From Gordonia shandongensis DSM 45094 (GTDB lineage Bacteria > Actinomycetota > Actinomycetes > Mycobacteriales > Mycobacteriaceae), in assembly GCF_000423025.1 (NCBI RefSeq), contig NZ_AUHE01000002.1:310001-374000 (forward strand): a stretch of 64,000 bases of DNA, given 5' to 3'. Of the stretch, positions 1 through 8,914 are shown in pieces (the stretch's first letter is position 1; the number at the start of each line of letters is the position of its first letter). The translations under genes were made by a program, and so were the position numbers. Under the pieces are notes generated by a model. The model did no database searches, was not told the origin of the DNA, and was given only the letters and a program-made list of their open reading frames with translations.

Positions 1-683
1 CGAGCAAGCCGGTGGCCGGCGACGACGCGGTGGCGCAGGCGGCGGAAGCAGCGACCAAGCTCGCCGTCGAGACGGGCCAGGCACTGCTGGCGAGCCTGAT
101 CGGCAAGCAGGACCTCCCGAAGTCCGAGTTCTTGAACGAGTTGGGCATCGGCGGCAGCAGCGAGGAGCCCGGCGGCGATGTGATCTCGCGCCTCGGTTCG
201 AACCTGCTCGGCGGCCTCCTCGGCGGCGGGGGCGGCGGTGAGATCCGCCCGGGCCTGCGGGGCCCCCAGGCGATCGATCTCGTGATCGACCGGATGAAGT
301 CGCAGCTCGGCGTCACCTACGCCTGGGGCGGCGGTGACGCCAACGGACCGACGCTCGGCATCCGGGACGGCGGTGTGGCCGACAGTTACGGCGACTACCA
401 GAAGGTCGGATTCGACTGCTCGGGCCTGATGATCTACGGCTTCGCCGCCGTCGGCATCGATCTGCCGCACTACACCGGATACCAGTACACCTCCGGGCCC
501 CAGGTCCCGCTGTCGGAGATGAAGCGCGGAGACATGATCTTCTACGGACCCAACGCCAGCCAGCACGTGGCGTTGATCCTCGGCGACGGGACGATGATCG
601 AGGCGCCCGCCTCGGGCGACGTCGTGAAGATCTCGCCGGTCCGCACCGACGGCGCCATGCCGAATGTCGTGCGGCTCCTCTGA
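1..683 (+). CDS. NlpC/P60 peptidoglycan endopeptidase, RipA-like (5' end outside window)
   Basis: C-terminal part of a secreted D,L-endopeptidase that cleaves peptidoglycan stem peptides, as RipA does at the septum. The reading frame is open to the left edge, and there is no signal peptide after the first internal GTG at 12, so the gene almost certainly starts upstream. Counted from that GTG, a Gly-rich linker at about 60-77 precedes the catalytic domain (about 85-223). The nucleophile Cys lies in FDCSGL and the catalytic His in SQHVALILG. The YAWGGG and LPHYTGYQY segments are typical of the Rip family. It is followed at once by moxR-DUF58-VWA, as Rip proteins are in mycobacteria. RipA versus RipB cannot be decided without the N-terminus. 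Confidence 0.88.
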   Translation, partial: SKPVAGDDAVAQAAEAATKLAVETGQALLASLIGKQDLPKSEFLNELGIGGSSEEPGGDVISRLGSNLLGGLLGGGGGGEIRPGLRGPQAIDLVIDRMKSQLGVTYAWGGGDANGPTLGIRDGGVADSYGDYQKVGFDCSGLMIYGFAAVGIDLPHYTGYQYTSGPQVPLSEMKRGDMIFYGPNASQHVALILGDGTMIEAPASGDVVKISPVRTDGAMPNVVRLL

Positions 684-700
684 GTCGCCACGAGTCCCGC

Positions 701-706
701 TACTGT
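701..706 (+). promoter_or_regulatory. Possible -10 hexamer (TACTGT) for moxR
   Basis: TACTGT lies in the short gap after the ripA-like stop. It would place a transcription start near 713 and give a leader of about 37 nt that contains the Shine-Dalgarno sequence used by the TTG start at 750. No -35 element is clear. Confidence 0.35.
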
Positions 707-749
707 GGGTGGCGGTATCACGCACGCCTCGACCGGCAGGAGCATCGGT

Positions 750-1961
750 TTGACATCACCTGGCAGCAGCGGACGCACCCGCGTCACCTCGACGCGGTCG
801 GTCACGGACGCGACCGACCCGACCCTCACCGCTGAGGATCGTGCGCTCTTGGAGCGCACGATGTTCGAGGTCAAGCGTGTGATCGTGGGACAGGACAAGC
901 TCGTCGAGCGCATCCTGACCGGGCTGTTGGCCCGCGGTCACATCCTTCTCGAAGGTGTTCCCGGCGTGGCCAAGACGCTGGCCGTGGAGACCTTCGCCAC
1001 CGTGATCGGCGGCAGCTTCTCGCGGGTGCAGTTCACGCCCGACCTGGTACCGACCGACCTCATCGGCACCCGCATCTACCGGCAGGGCCGAGAGGAGTTC
1101 GAGACCGAGCTGGGGCCGGTGGTCGCCAACTTCGTCCTCGCGGACGAGATCAACCGCGCACCGGCCAAAGTGCAGTCGGCCCTGCTCGAGGTGATGGCCG
1201 AGCGTCATGTCTCGATCGGCGGCACCACGCACCCGATGCCCGACCCCTTCCTGGTGATGGCGACGCAGAACCCGATCGAGAACGAAGGCGTCTACCCGCT
1301 GCCCGAGGCGCAGCGCGACCGCTTCCTGTTCAAGGTCCTCGTCGACTACCCCTCGGTCGAGGAGGAGCGCGAGATCGTCTACCGGATGGGGAACACTCCG
1401 CCCACGGCATCGCAGATTCTCGATCCGGCTGCGACGATCCGGCTCCAGCAGCTGGCCGGGACGGTGTTCGTGCATCACGCGCTCGTCGACTACGTGGTTC
1501 GCGTCATCACGGCGACGCGGCGGCCCGAGGAGGCCGGACTCGGCGACGTGGCTCAGTGGCTCTCATACGGCGCATCGCCGCGCGCGACGCTGGGAATCAT
1601 CGCCTCGGCGCGGGCGCTGGCGCTCATCCACGGTCGTGACTACGTGATCCCGCAGGACGTCGTCGAGGTGATCCCCGATGTGCTGCGGCATCGTCTCGTA
1701 CTCTCGTACGACGCCCTGGCCGACGAGGTGTCGCCCGACCACATCATCACGCGCGTGTTGCAGACGATCGCGCTGCCGCAGGTCGCCGCGGCCCCCAGTG
1801 CGCCGCCGCAGGTCGCCGCGCCCGGTCCCCAGCAGCCGGCGGCCCAGCAGCCGGCGGCCCAGCAGTCGGCTGCCCAGCACCCGGTGGCCCAGCAGCAGGC
1901 GCCCCAGCAGCACCCGGTGAACCCGCAGCCGAACCAGCAGCAGGGCGATGCCGGTCAATAG
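750..1961 (+). CDS. moxR1: MoxR-family AAA+ ATPase
   Basis: Chaperone-like AAA+ ATPase of the MoxR family, thought to remodel or mature partner proteins together with the DUF58 and VWA proteins encoded next to it. From the TTG start, the Walker A motif GVPGVAKT is at residues 69-76 and the Walker B aspartate and glutamate (ADEINRA) at 132-133. The TTG at 750 is preferred because CAGGAG lies 7 nt upstream. An in-frame GTG at 705 has no such site. After about residue 345 the protein ends in a Gln/Pro/Ala-rich tail of pentapeptide repeats that MoxR cores lack. The tail is probably a flexible extension and varies within the family. The stop overlaps the DUF58 start by 14 nt, so the genes are coupled. 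Confidence 0.9.
   Translation: MTSPGSSGRTRVTSTRSVTDATDPTLTAEDRALLERTMFEVKRVIVGQDKLVERILTGLLARGHILLEGVPGVAKTLAVETFATVIGGSFSRVQFTPDLVPTDLIGTRIYRQGREEFETELGPVVANFVLADEINRAPAKVQSALLEVMAERHVSIGGTTHPMPDPFLVMATQNPIENEGVYPLPEAQRDRFLFKVLVDYPSVEEEREIVYRMGNTPPTASQILDPAATIRLQQLAGTVFVHHALVDYVVRVITATRRPEEAGLGDVAQWLSYGASPRATLGIIASARALALIHGRDYVIPQDVVEVIPDVLRHRLVLSYDALADEVSPDHIITRVLQTIALPQVAAAPSAPPQVAAPGPQQPAAQQPAAQQSAAQHPVAQQQAPQQHPVNPQPNQQQGDAGQ
1833..1907 (+). repeat. 15-bp tandem repeat, about 5 copies, in moxR tail
   Basis: Five consecutive 15-bp units resembling CAGCCGGCGGCCCAG encode QPAAQ-like pentapeptides in the MoxR C-terminus. The first two copies are identical and later ones diverge. Confidence 0.85.
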
Positions 1962-2886
1962 CGGTCTGCCGTCGTTCGCGGACGGCACACTCACCGACCC
2001 CGCGCTGACGGCGGCGCTCAGCTCCCTGGAACTGACGGTGCGCCGAAAGCTCGACGGCGTGCTGCAGGGCGAGCACCTGGGCCTCATCCCGGGTCCCGGT
2101 TCCGAGCCCGGCGAAGCGCGGGAGTATCAGCCCGGCGACGACATCCGCCGGATGGAGTGGGCGGTCACCGCCCGGACCGGGGTCCCGCATGTGCGGCAGA
2201 TGATCGCCGACCGCGAACTGGAGACCTGGTTCGTGATGGACGCCTCGGCGAGCCTCGACTTCGGGACGGCCGAGCACACCAAACGGGACATCGCCGTGGC
2301 GGCGGCCGCCGCCATCGTCCATCTCACGGCCGGCGGCGGAAACCGGCACGGTGCGATCATCGTCACCGGCGACGACGTGGTCCGCATCCCGGCGCGCAGC
2401 GGCCGGGCGCACGACCGCGCGCTGCTGCGGGCGATGGCGACGACCACCCGCTCCGCACCCGGCGTCCGCGGCGATCTCAACGCGGGACTCGAGGCCCTGC
2501 GCCGCCCGATGCGGCGTCGCGGGCTGGCCGTCGTCATCAGCGACTTCCTCGGGACCGTCGACTGGGATCGATCGCTGCGCGCCATCGGCGGCCATCACGA
2601 ACTGCTGGGCGTGCAGGTCCTGGATCCGCGGGACGAGGAGCTGCCGCCCGTCGGTCCGGTCACCCTTCGTGACGCCGAGTCCGGCGACATCGTCGACATC
2701 GACGTCACCGACCGTGTCCGCGACGACTATGCGCGGGCCGCAGCCGAGCACCGCGACGCCGTCGTCCGGTCGTTTCGCAGCGCCGGCGGCCCCGTGATGC
2801 GGCTGCGCACCGACCGCGACTGGATCGCCGAGACGGTGCGCTTCGTCGCCGCGCGGCGACGCACGCTGTCGGCCGGAGCGCGCTGA
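1948..2886 (+). CDS. DUF58 domain protein of the MoxR module
   Basis: A 312-residue soluble protein of the DUF58 family (Rv1480-like). The family signature GEAREYQPGDDIRRMEW lies at about 52-68. The second half has a von Willebrand-like fold: WFVMDASASLDFG carries a MIDAS-like DxSxS pattern. The family always sits between a MoxR ATPase and a membrane VWA protein. It presumably takes part in the same assembly or quality-control complex, but its biochemical role is not established. Its start overlaps the end of moxR, and its stop overlaps the next start in TGATG, so the three genes form a tight operon. Confidence 0.88.
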   Translation: MPVNSGLPSFADGTLTDPALTAALSSLELTVRRKLDGVLQGEHLGLIPGPGSEPGEAREYQPGDDIRRMEWAVTARTGVPHVRQMIADRELETWFVMDASASLDFGTAEHTKRDIAVAAAAAIVHLTAGGGNRHGAIIVTGDDVVRIPARSGRAHDRALLRAMATTTRSAPGVRGDLNAGLEALRRPMRRRGLAVVISDFLGTVDWDRSLRAIGGHHELLGVQVLDPRDEELPPVGPVTLRDAESGDIVDIDVTDRVRDDYARAAAEHRDAVVRSFRSAGGPVMRLRTDRDWIAETVRFVAARRRTLSAGAR

Positions 2887-3878
2887 TGAACGATCTCCTC
2901 GCTCACCCGTGGTGGCTGCTGGCCAGCCTGCTGGTCGTGGCCCTCGCAGCCGCGTATGTGATCGTGATGCGGCGGCGGCGCTCACGGGCGATCACGTTCG
3001 CGAACCTCGAGATGCTCAAGTCGGTCACACCGCGCGTCCAGGATCGATTCCGCCACGTGCCGGTCGCGATACTGCTCGTGGGACTGCTGCTGTTGACGGT
3101 CGCGATGGCCGGCCCGATGTCCGAACGCGATGTCGCCCGAAACCGCGCTACCGTCATGCTCGTGGTCGACGTCTCCAATTCGATGGAATCGACCGACGTG
3201 GCGCCGAGCCGCCTGAAGGCGGCACAGGCGGCCGGGAAGCGATTCGCCGACGACCTGACCGACGGCATCAACCTCGGGTTGATCTCGTTCGCGGGCACCG
3301 CCTCGACACTGGTGTCGCCGACACCGGACCACGATGCGACGAAGACGGCGCTCGACCGACTCAGACTCGCCGACAAGACCGCGACCGGAGAGGGCATCTT
3401 CGCCGGACTCCAGCAGATCCAGACCCTCAACGCCGCACTCGGGGGCGATGCCGCCGCACCGCCCGCCCGCATCGTCCTGCTCTCGGACGGCAAGCAGACG
3501 GTCCCCGAGAGTCCCGACGATCCGCGCGGTGGATTCACCGCGGCCCGCAAGGCCAAGGAGAAGGACGTTCCGGTCTCGACGATCTCGTTCGGCACCCTGA
3601 CCGGCACCGTCGATCTCGAGAACCCCGGCGGCGGTATGGAGCGGGTTCCGGTGCCCGTCGACGACGACTCGTTGCGGACCATCGCCAACCTGTCCGGCGG
3701 CGACTTCTTCACCGCATCGAGCCTGGACGAGCTCAACAAGGTCTACGAGACACTGCAGAAGAAGATCGGTTACGAGCGGCAGCGAGGCGAGAATTCCCGC
3801 CCCTGGCTGATCGCCGGAACCCTGCTGGCGATCATCGGCTCGTTCGCAGCCCTGTTCCTGAACCGCAGACTCCCCTGA
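2886..3878 (+). CDS. Membrane-anchored VWA domain protein
   Basis: Rv1481-like protein of 330 residues. Two membrane segments lie near the N-terminus (about 9-29 and 56-75) and one near the C-terminus (about 306-327). Between them is a VWA domain with the metal-ion site DVSNS (D95, S97, S99) for divalent metal and ligand binding. It completes the ripA-like/moxR/DUF58/VWA operon. The likely role is in cell-envelope assembly with the MoxR ATPase. That is inferred from family context rather than from any catalytic motif. Confidence 0.88.
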   Translation: MNDLLAHPWWLLASLLVVALAAAYVIVMRRRRSRAITFANLEMLKSVTPRVQDRFRHVPVAILLVGLLLLTVAMAGPMSERDVARNRATVMLVVDVSNSMESTDVAPSRLKAAQAAGKRFADDLTDGINLGLISFAGTASTLVSPTPDHDATKTALDRLRLADKTATGEGIFAGLQQIQTLNAALGGDAAAPPARIVLLSDGKQTVPESPDDPRGGFTAARKAKEKDVPVSTISFGTLTGTVDLENPGGGMERVPVPVDDDSLRTIANLSGGDFFTASSLDELNKVYETLQKKIGYERQRGENSRPWLIAGTLLAIIGSFAALFLNRRLP

Positions 3879-3880
3879 GA

Positions 3881-3886
3881 TAGGTT
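3881..3886 (+). promoter_or_regulatory. -10 hexamer TAGGTT, leaderless fabG1-inhA promoter
   Basis: TAGGTT is followed by 8 nt and then the fabG1 ATG, and no Shine-Dalgarno sequence intervenes. This fits a leaderless transcript that drives fabG1-inhA. It lies directly after the stop of the VWA gene. Confidence 0.6.
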
Positions 3887-3888
3887 GA

Positions 3889-4629
<741 letters not shown>

Positions 4630-4684
4630 CACCCGACGGGCCGATCCCGGCCGTACACACCGAGACTCATCGAAGGAGCACGTC

Positions 4685-5518
4685 GTGAGCGGAATCCTCG
4701 CGGGCAAGACCATCCTGGTGACCGGCATCATCACCGATGCGTCGATCGCCTTCCACACCGCGCGAGTGGCCCAGGAGCAGGGCGCCACCGTCATCATCAC
4801 CGGCATTCCGGAACGCCTCCGGCTGATCGATCGGATCGCCAAGCGCCTTCCGCAGGAGACTCCGCCCGCGATCGGGTTGGACGTGACCGACGAGGACAGC
4901 CTCGGCGCACTCGCCGACAGCGTCCGCGAGCTGGCCCCGAACGGCGTCGACGGAGTGGTGCACTCGATCGCCTTCGCCCCGAAGACCCTGATGGGCCCCG
5001 ACGCGCTCCCGTTCCTCGACGGCCCCGGCCCCGACGTCGCCAAGTCGTTCGAGATCTCCGCATGGAGCTACGCGGCGCTCGCCCGCGCCGTGCTTCCCGT
5101 GATGAACGAGGGCGGCTCGATCGTCGGAATGGACTTCGATCCGCGGACCGCGCTTCCGGACTACAACTGGATGGGCGTGGCGAAGGCGGCCCTCGAGTCG
5201 GTGAACCGCTATGTGGCGCGCGAGGTCGGCGAGGCCAAGCGCATCCGGTCGAACCTGGTGGCCGCGGGCCCGATCAAGACGCTGGCGGCCAAGGCCATCT
5301 CGGGTACCGCGACCGACGACGCGAAGAAGCTGACGATGCTCAACGAGTACTGGGACGGGGCGTCGCCGATCGGGTGGAACGTCGACGACCCGGGGGTCGT
5401 CGGCACGAGCGTGTGCGCCGTCCTGTCGGACTTCCTGCCGGGTACCACCGGTTCGATCATCTACGTCGACGGCGGCGCGAGCCACAACACCTGGTTCCCC
5501 GAGAACTTCCTGCAGTGA
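4685..5518 (+). CDS. inhA: Enoyl-ACP reductase InhA
   Basis: NADH-dependent trans-2-enoyl-ACP reductase, last step of the FAS-II cycle for mycolic acids and target of activated isoniazid in mycobacteria. It has 277 residues. The Gly-rich [11 protein letters not shown] segment at 14-24 is the hallmark cofactor loop. Tyr160 and Lys167 ([15 protein letters not shown]) correspond to Tyr158 and Lys165 of the M. tuberculosis enzyme. Ser94 and Ile95, whose change causes isoniazid resistance, are kept, but positions 96 and 98 are Ala in place of Gly and Met. AAGGAG lies upstream of the GTG start. Confidence 0.96.
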   Translation: MSGILAGKTILVTGIITDASIAFHTARVAQEQGATVIITGIPERLRLIDRIAKRLPQETPPAIGLDVTDEDSLGALADSVRELAPNGVDGVVHSIAFAPKTLMGPDALPFLDGPGPDVAKSFEISAWSYAALARAVLPVMNEGGSIVGMDFDPRTALPDYNWMGVAKAALESVNRYVAREVGEAKRIRSNLVAAGPIKTLAAKAISGTATDDAKKLTMLNEYWDGASPIGWNVDDPGVVGTSVCAVLSDFLPGTTGSIIYVDGGASHNTWFPENFLQ

Positions 5519-5534
5519 GAGGACCGACGGCGAC

Positions 5535-6575
5535 GTGACGGGTGCGAAGTTCGACGCCCTGCTGTTCCTGTCGTTCGGCGGCCCCGAGAAGCCGGCGGAC
5601 GTGCGCCCGTTTCTCGAGAACGTGACGCGGGGGCGAGGCGTCCCGGCTCAGCGCCTCGATGAGGTGGTCGAGCACTATCTGCACTTCGGCGGGGTGTCGC
5701 CGATCAATCGGCTGAATCTCGACATGATCGACGCTCTGCGCGCCGAGTTCGACCGGCGGGGCCGGACCGACCTGCCGATCTACTTCGGCAACCGCAACTG
5801 GCATCCGCTGATCGGCGATGTGGTCGGCGGGCTGCATCGAGACGGTCATCGCCGGATCCTGGTGTTCCCGACGTCCGCATGGGGCGGTTATTCCGGATGC
5901 AGGCAGTACCACGAGGACGTGGCCGGAGCATGGCGTGACGTCGGTGCCGAGGACCTGGTGATGCGCAAGCTCCCGCAGTTCTCCACGGAGCCGGGATTCG
6001 TGCGTGCGGCGGCCACCGTCCTCGACAGGACGCTGGCCGAGTTCGGCCGTGACGCGCGCGTGGTCTTCACCGCGCATTCGGTACCGGAGGCGGCGGACCG
6101 CGCCGCGGGGCCGGCGGCGGGGGAGGGCCGCCTGTATTCACGGCAGGTGCGGGCCGCGGCGGAGTCCGTGGCCGCGGCCTGCGGAGTCGCCGACTTCGAT
6201 GTGGTCTGGCAGTCGCGCTCGGGTCCGCCGCAGGTGCCGTGGCTCGAACCGGATGTGTGCGATCACCTCGGCGCTCTCGCGGGACGGGGCGTCCAACGCG
6301 TCGCGGTGATGCCCATCGGCTTCATCTCCGATCACCTCGAAGTGGTCTGGGATCTGGACACCGAGGCGCGCGAGGTCGCCGAGCGCCTCGGGATGGCGTA
6401 CACCAGGGTGCCGACGGTCGGGACCGAGCCCGAGTTCATCGAGATGGTCGCTGACCTCGTCGACCGGTACGTCGACGGGGACGGTGACCTGTCGGCGATG
6501 GGTTGCGGTGACAACGGGTCGCCGTGCCGTCCCGACTGCTGCGTCCCGGCTCGGCGGCCGGTCACCGCCGACTGA
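5535..6575 (+). CDS. hemH: Ferrochelatase (coproporphyrin III type)
   Basis: Inserts ferrous iron into the porphyrin ring. Actinobacterial enzymes of this clade act on coproporphyrin III (CpfC) in the coproporphyrin-dependent haem route. The 346-residue protein starts with the family segment LFLSFGGPEKP. TAHSVP near residue 177 holds the invariant His. C122 (GYSGCRQY) and a C-terminal Cys cluster (C324, C331, C335, C336) match the cysteines that bind a [2Fe-2S] cluster in actinobacterial ferrochelatases. The gene lies 16 nt after inhA on the same strand, the same order as in mycobacteria. Confidence 0.93.
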   Translation: MTGAKFDALLFLSFGGPEKPADVRPFLENVTRGRGVPAQRLDEVVEHYLHFGGVSPINRLNLDMIDALRAEFDRRGRTDLPIYFGNRNWHPLIGDVVGGLHRDGHRRILVFPTSAWGGYSGCRQYHEDVAGAWRDVGAEDLVMRKLPQFSTEPGFVRAAATVLDRTLAEFGRDARVVFTAHSVPEAADRAAGPAAGEGRLYSRQVRAAAESVAAACGVADFDVVWQSRSGPPQVPWLEPDVCDHLGALAGRGVQRVAVMPIGFISDHLEVVWDLDTEAREVAERLGMAYTRVPTVGTEPEFIEMVADLVDRYVDGDGDLSAMGCGDNGSPCRPDCCVPARRPVTAD

Positions 6576-6599
6576 GCCGACCGACCACGCCGCACCCGA

Positions 6600-7430
6600 T
6601 CAGGTCGACTCCGGGTCGGCGGTGACGAAATCGATGAGCTCCTCGACACTCCGCAGCAGGGGGACCTCGAGGTCTCGGAAGTCATCGACCGCGTCGAGCA
6701 CGCGCCGCCAACCGTCCCGCGGCGAGCCCCATCCGAGTTCGTCGCAGATCCCCGTCTTCCAGTCGGTCCCCATCGGGATCACCGGCCATTCGGCGATTCC
6801 GACCGATGCGGGTTTCACCGCCTGCCACACGTCCACGTAGGGGTGCCCCCGCACGAGGACGTCGGGACCGACCTCCGCGGTCAGCTGGGCCTCTTTGGTT
6901 CCTGCCACCAGGTGATCGACGAGGACCCCGGCTCTCCGGTGCGGGGCGGGCACGAACTCGGCGAGCGCATCGGCGAGGTTGTCGAGTCCGTCGAGGCTGA
7001 TGACCACGACGCCCTCGGAGCGAAGATCGTCTCCCCAGACGCGCTCGACGAGGGTGGCGTCGTGGACGCCCTCTACGAAGATCCGGCCGGCGCGCGCGGT
7101 CCGGGCGCGGCGCTGCGGAGCCGTCCGGGAACCGGACGCGGTCCGCACCGGCGCACGGGGTCCGGCCGACCGGGGTGCGACGAGGGTCACGGTTCTGCCG
7201 TCGATCAGGAATGCCGCCGGATACAGGGGGAACACCCGCGTCCGACCATGCCGGTCCTCGAGCCGGACGAGATCTGCGGCGTAGCTGCGTTCCATACCGA
7301 CGACCGCTCCGCAGAACCCGGTTCCGGCATCCTCCACGACGAGTCCTCGTTCGGCGGCCACCTCGGGGGCCTTCGGGGCTCGACGGCGTGGAGTGGACAG
7401 GACGTCTCGGCCATAGCGATCTTCGAACAC
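6600..7430 (-). CDS. DUF3097 family protein (Rv1486c-like)
   Basis: Conserved actinobacterial protein of unknown function, 276 residues. The core (IFVEGVHDATLVERVWGDD, about 116-134, and GHPYVDVWQAVKP) is strongly conserved in the family and resembles a Toprim-like acidic fold; that resemblance is an inference. The frame extends much further upstream, but GTG at 7430 gives the usual family N-terminus (FEDRYGRDVL). It also has a TACGCT hexamer 8 nt before it. A divergent unknown gene starts 77 nt away. It converges with hemH, leaving a 24-nt gap without a visible hairpin. Confidence 0.83.
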   Translation of the reverse strand: MFEDRYGRDVLSTPRRRAPKAPEVAAERGLVVEDAGTGFCGAVVGMERSYAADLVRLEDRHGRTRVFPLYPAAFLIDGRTVTLVAPRSAGPRAPVRTASGSRTAPQRRARTARAGRIFVEGVHDATLVERVWGDDLRSEGVVVISLDGLDNLADALAEFVPAPHRRAGVLVDHLVAGTKEAQLTAEVGPDVLVRGHPYVDVWQAVKPASVGIAEWPVIPMGTDWKTGICDELGWGSPRDGWRRVLDAVDDFRDLEVPLLRSVEELIDFVTADPEST

Positions 7431-7438
7431 GGCTGCCA

Positions 7439-7444
7439 AGCGTA
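7439..7444 (-). promoter_or_regulatory. -10 hexamer TACGCT for DUF3097 gene
   Basis: On the minus strand TACGCT lies 8 nt upstream of the GTG at 7430. The same hexamer and a similar spacing occur before dop and before the phosphomutase gene at 27936. It supports the short, leaderless start. Confidence 0.55.
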
Positions 7445-7492
7445 GTACGCCGCGGCGCAGACGAGGCCGGGCCGCGCCGGGGCGGGGACGGG

Positions 7493-7519
7493 TATCGTGG
7501 CCAGGCGATGACGTCATCG
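7493..7519 (+). promoter_or_regulatory. -10-like hexamer and 14-bp palindrome over the start of the unknown gene
   Basis: TATCGT at 7493-7498 lies 9 nt before the ATG at 7508. A perfect 14-bp palindrome, CGATGACGTCATCG, spans 7506-7519 and contains the start codon. It could be an operator or chance; the CATCG end is commonplace in such GC-rich DNA. Confidence 0.35.
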
Positions 7520-8287
7520 AGAACCGATCTGCTCCGCCCCGGATCCGCGGGTGCTCTTGCGGTCTGGGCTGCCGCCAGAGACGCCGGCCGCTGCTCGGCG
7601 GACGACGTCCTGTCGACCCTCGGCGAGTACGCCCAGGTGCACGAGTACGCCCCGGGCGGCGGGACGCTCGAGCTGCTGTCCGCGGTGTCGCGCGCCGCCC
7701 ATCTCGTCGTCCGCCTCCCGGCTCCGGGAGACCCGCAGGGACTGCCGCCGGGGCGCGCGACCGATGCGGCGATGGCCGTCGGTGAGGTCCTCGTCGTCGA
7801 CGACCGACCGGCTCCCGCCGACGGGCCGGCGGCGGGGTTGGCGTTGATTCCGCGCGGATCCGGTGAGCGGTGCCGCTGGGAGGCCATCCGCTACTCGACT
7901 CCCGTCGCGGTCGACGCCTTGAGCGTCGACGAACCCCTCGGCGAGATCGAATACCGGCTGCGCGGCGCGATCGGCGATGCGGCGAACCTGCTGTCCGGAC
8001 TCGGTGGCGGGCGCAGGACGGCTCCCGCCGAGGTGCGCGAGGCCGTCGGCGACGTCGCACGGCGACGCCGCATCGATCTCCCGCCACACGACGATCCGCG
8101 AGTCGATCGGGTCCTCGCGAGTGCGGACCGGGTGGAGGCGATCGTGGTGCTCGCGGGGCGGGGGACGCTCGGCGATTCGGGCGGGGAACTCGCCGCCGCC
8201 GACACGGCGCTGCGGGAACTCGCCGAGTTGTCACGGCGGGCGCGGGCAGCAGCTCTCAATGCCGTGATCGTCGGCTATCGCCGGTGA
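7508..8287 (+). CDS. Conserved hypothetical protein, unknown function
   Basis: A 259-residue protein that I do not recognise. It has no membrane segment, no signal peptide and no clear catalytic motif. It is rich in Ala, Arg and Asp and mixes beta-rich segments (AHLVVRLPAPGD, GEVLVVDDRP) with helical ones. The C-terminal half has VEAIVVLAGRGTL followed by a long Ala/Arg helix. Codon use looks like that of its neighbours, so it is likely native. It stands alone, divergent from the DUF3097 gene and convergent with the SatD-like pair. In M. tuberculosis this position is held by other genes (recalled, not checked). Confidence 0.6.
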   Translation: MTSSRTDLLRPGSAGALAVWAAARDAGRCSADDVLSTLGEYAQVHEYAPGGGTLELLSAVSRAAHLVVRLPAPGDPQGLPPGRATDAAMAVGEVLVVDDRPAPADGPAAGLALIPRGSGERCRWEAIRYSTPVAVDALSVDEPLGEIEYRLRGAIGDAANLLSGLGGGRRTAPAEVREAVGDVARRRRIDLPPHDDPRVDRVLASADRVEAIVVLAGRGTLGDSGGELAAADTALRELAELSRRARAAALNAVIVGYRR

Positions 8288-8288
8288 G

Positions 8289-8334
8289 GGATCGTCGGCC
8301 GTCGCCGGGGCTGGATCGTCGGCCGTCGCCGGGG
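8289..8334 (+). repeat. Two 22-bp direct repeats between convergent genes
   Basis: The 22-bp unit starting GGATCGTCGGCC occurs at 8289-8310 and again at 8313-8334, separated by CT. It lies in the gap just after the stop of the unknown gene and may be part of a transcription-ending structure. No strong hairpin with a U tract is seen. Confidence 0.8.
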
Positions 8335-8355
8335 CGGAGCGCTCCGGAGTCGCTG

Positions 8356-8910
8356 TCAGGTGAGGATCAGGTGGCCGGCGCCGGCCATCGCGCACGCCCA
8401 CAGCACTGACGCGAAGGTGCCCAGAATGAACTGTTCGCTGGCTCGGGGAGCGCGCAGTTCGGAGAACCGCGCGAGGCCTTTGACGCCGAGCAGGACGGCC
8501 AGACCGGCGGGCCATCCGGCGAGGAGGGACGCGACGACCGCCGCCCGCTCCAGGACACCGATGACGCGGCCGCCGCGCAGTGGGGCCTGCGGTTCGTCAT
8601 CGTGATTGTCGCCCCGTGTGGGGATGCGGCCCGCCGCGAGCACCAGTCGGACGATCGGGCCACCGGTGGCCGCGGCGGCGAGCATGACGAGGATGATGAG
8701 GGCGACGCGCGCGCCGCTCTCGGCAATGGTCCACGAGACGCCCGCGATGACGAGGAGCCCGACGAGGATGGCGGACACCGCCGCTGCAGCGACATCGCCC
8801 GCGAGGAGACCTCGATCAGAAATCGTGTCGGACCGGGAGAGACGGGAGCGGACGAGACCGGCCCCGACGGCGAACACTATGAGGCAGGTCAGCAGAAAGA
8901 ACGGCAGCAT
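8356..8910 (-). CDS. Small integral membrane protein, partner of SatD-like gene
   Basis: A 184-residue hydrophobic protein with about four to five membrane segments: MLPFFLLTCLIVFAVGAGL at the start, then about 37-55, 62-83, a charged loop (RIPTRGDNHDDEPQ), about 116-138 and a last helix at 158-178. No enzymatic motif was found. It starts 4 nt after the stop of the SatD-like regulator gene, so the two are co-transcribed. In other bacteria SatD-like proteins also often neighbour a membrane protein. Function unknown. Confidence 0.7.
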   Translation of the reverse strand: MLPFFLLTCLIVFAVGAGLVRSRLSRSDTISDRGLLAGDVAAAAVSAILVGLLVIAGVSWTIAESGARVALIILVMLAAAATGGPIVRLVLAAGRIPTRGDNHDDEPQAPLRGGRVIGVLERAAVVASLLAGWPAGLAVLLGVKGLARFSELRAPRASEQFILGTFASVLWACAMAGAGHLILT

Positions 8911-8914
8911 CGAT

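Noticed and set aside
7431..8234. Upstream extension of the DUF3097 frame
   Set aside because: It would cover the opposite-strand gene at 7508, and the extra part is Arg/Pro-rich shadow. The family N-terminus and a -10 hexamer support the start at 7430.
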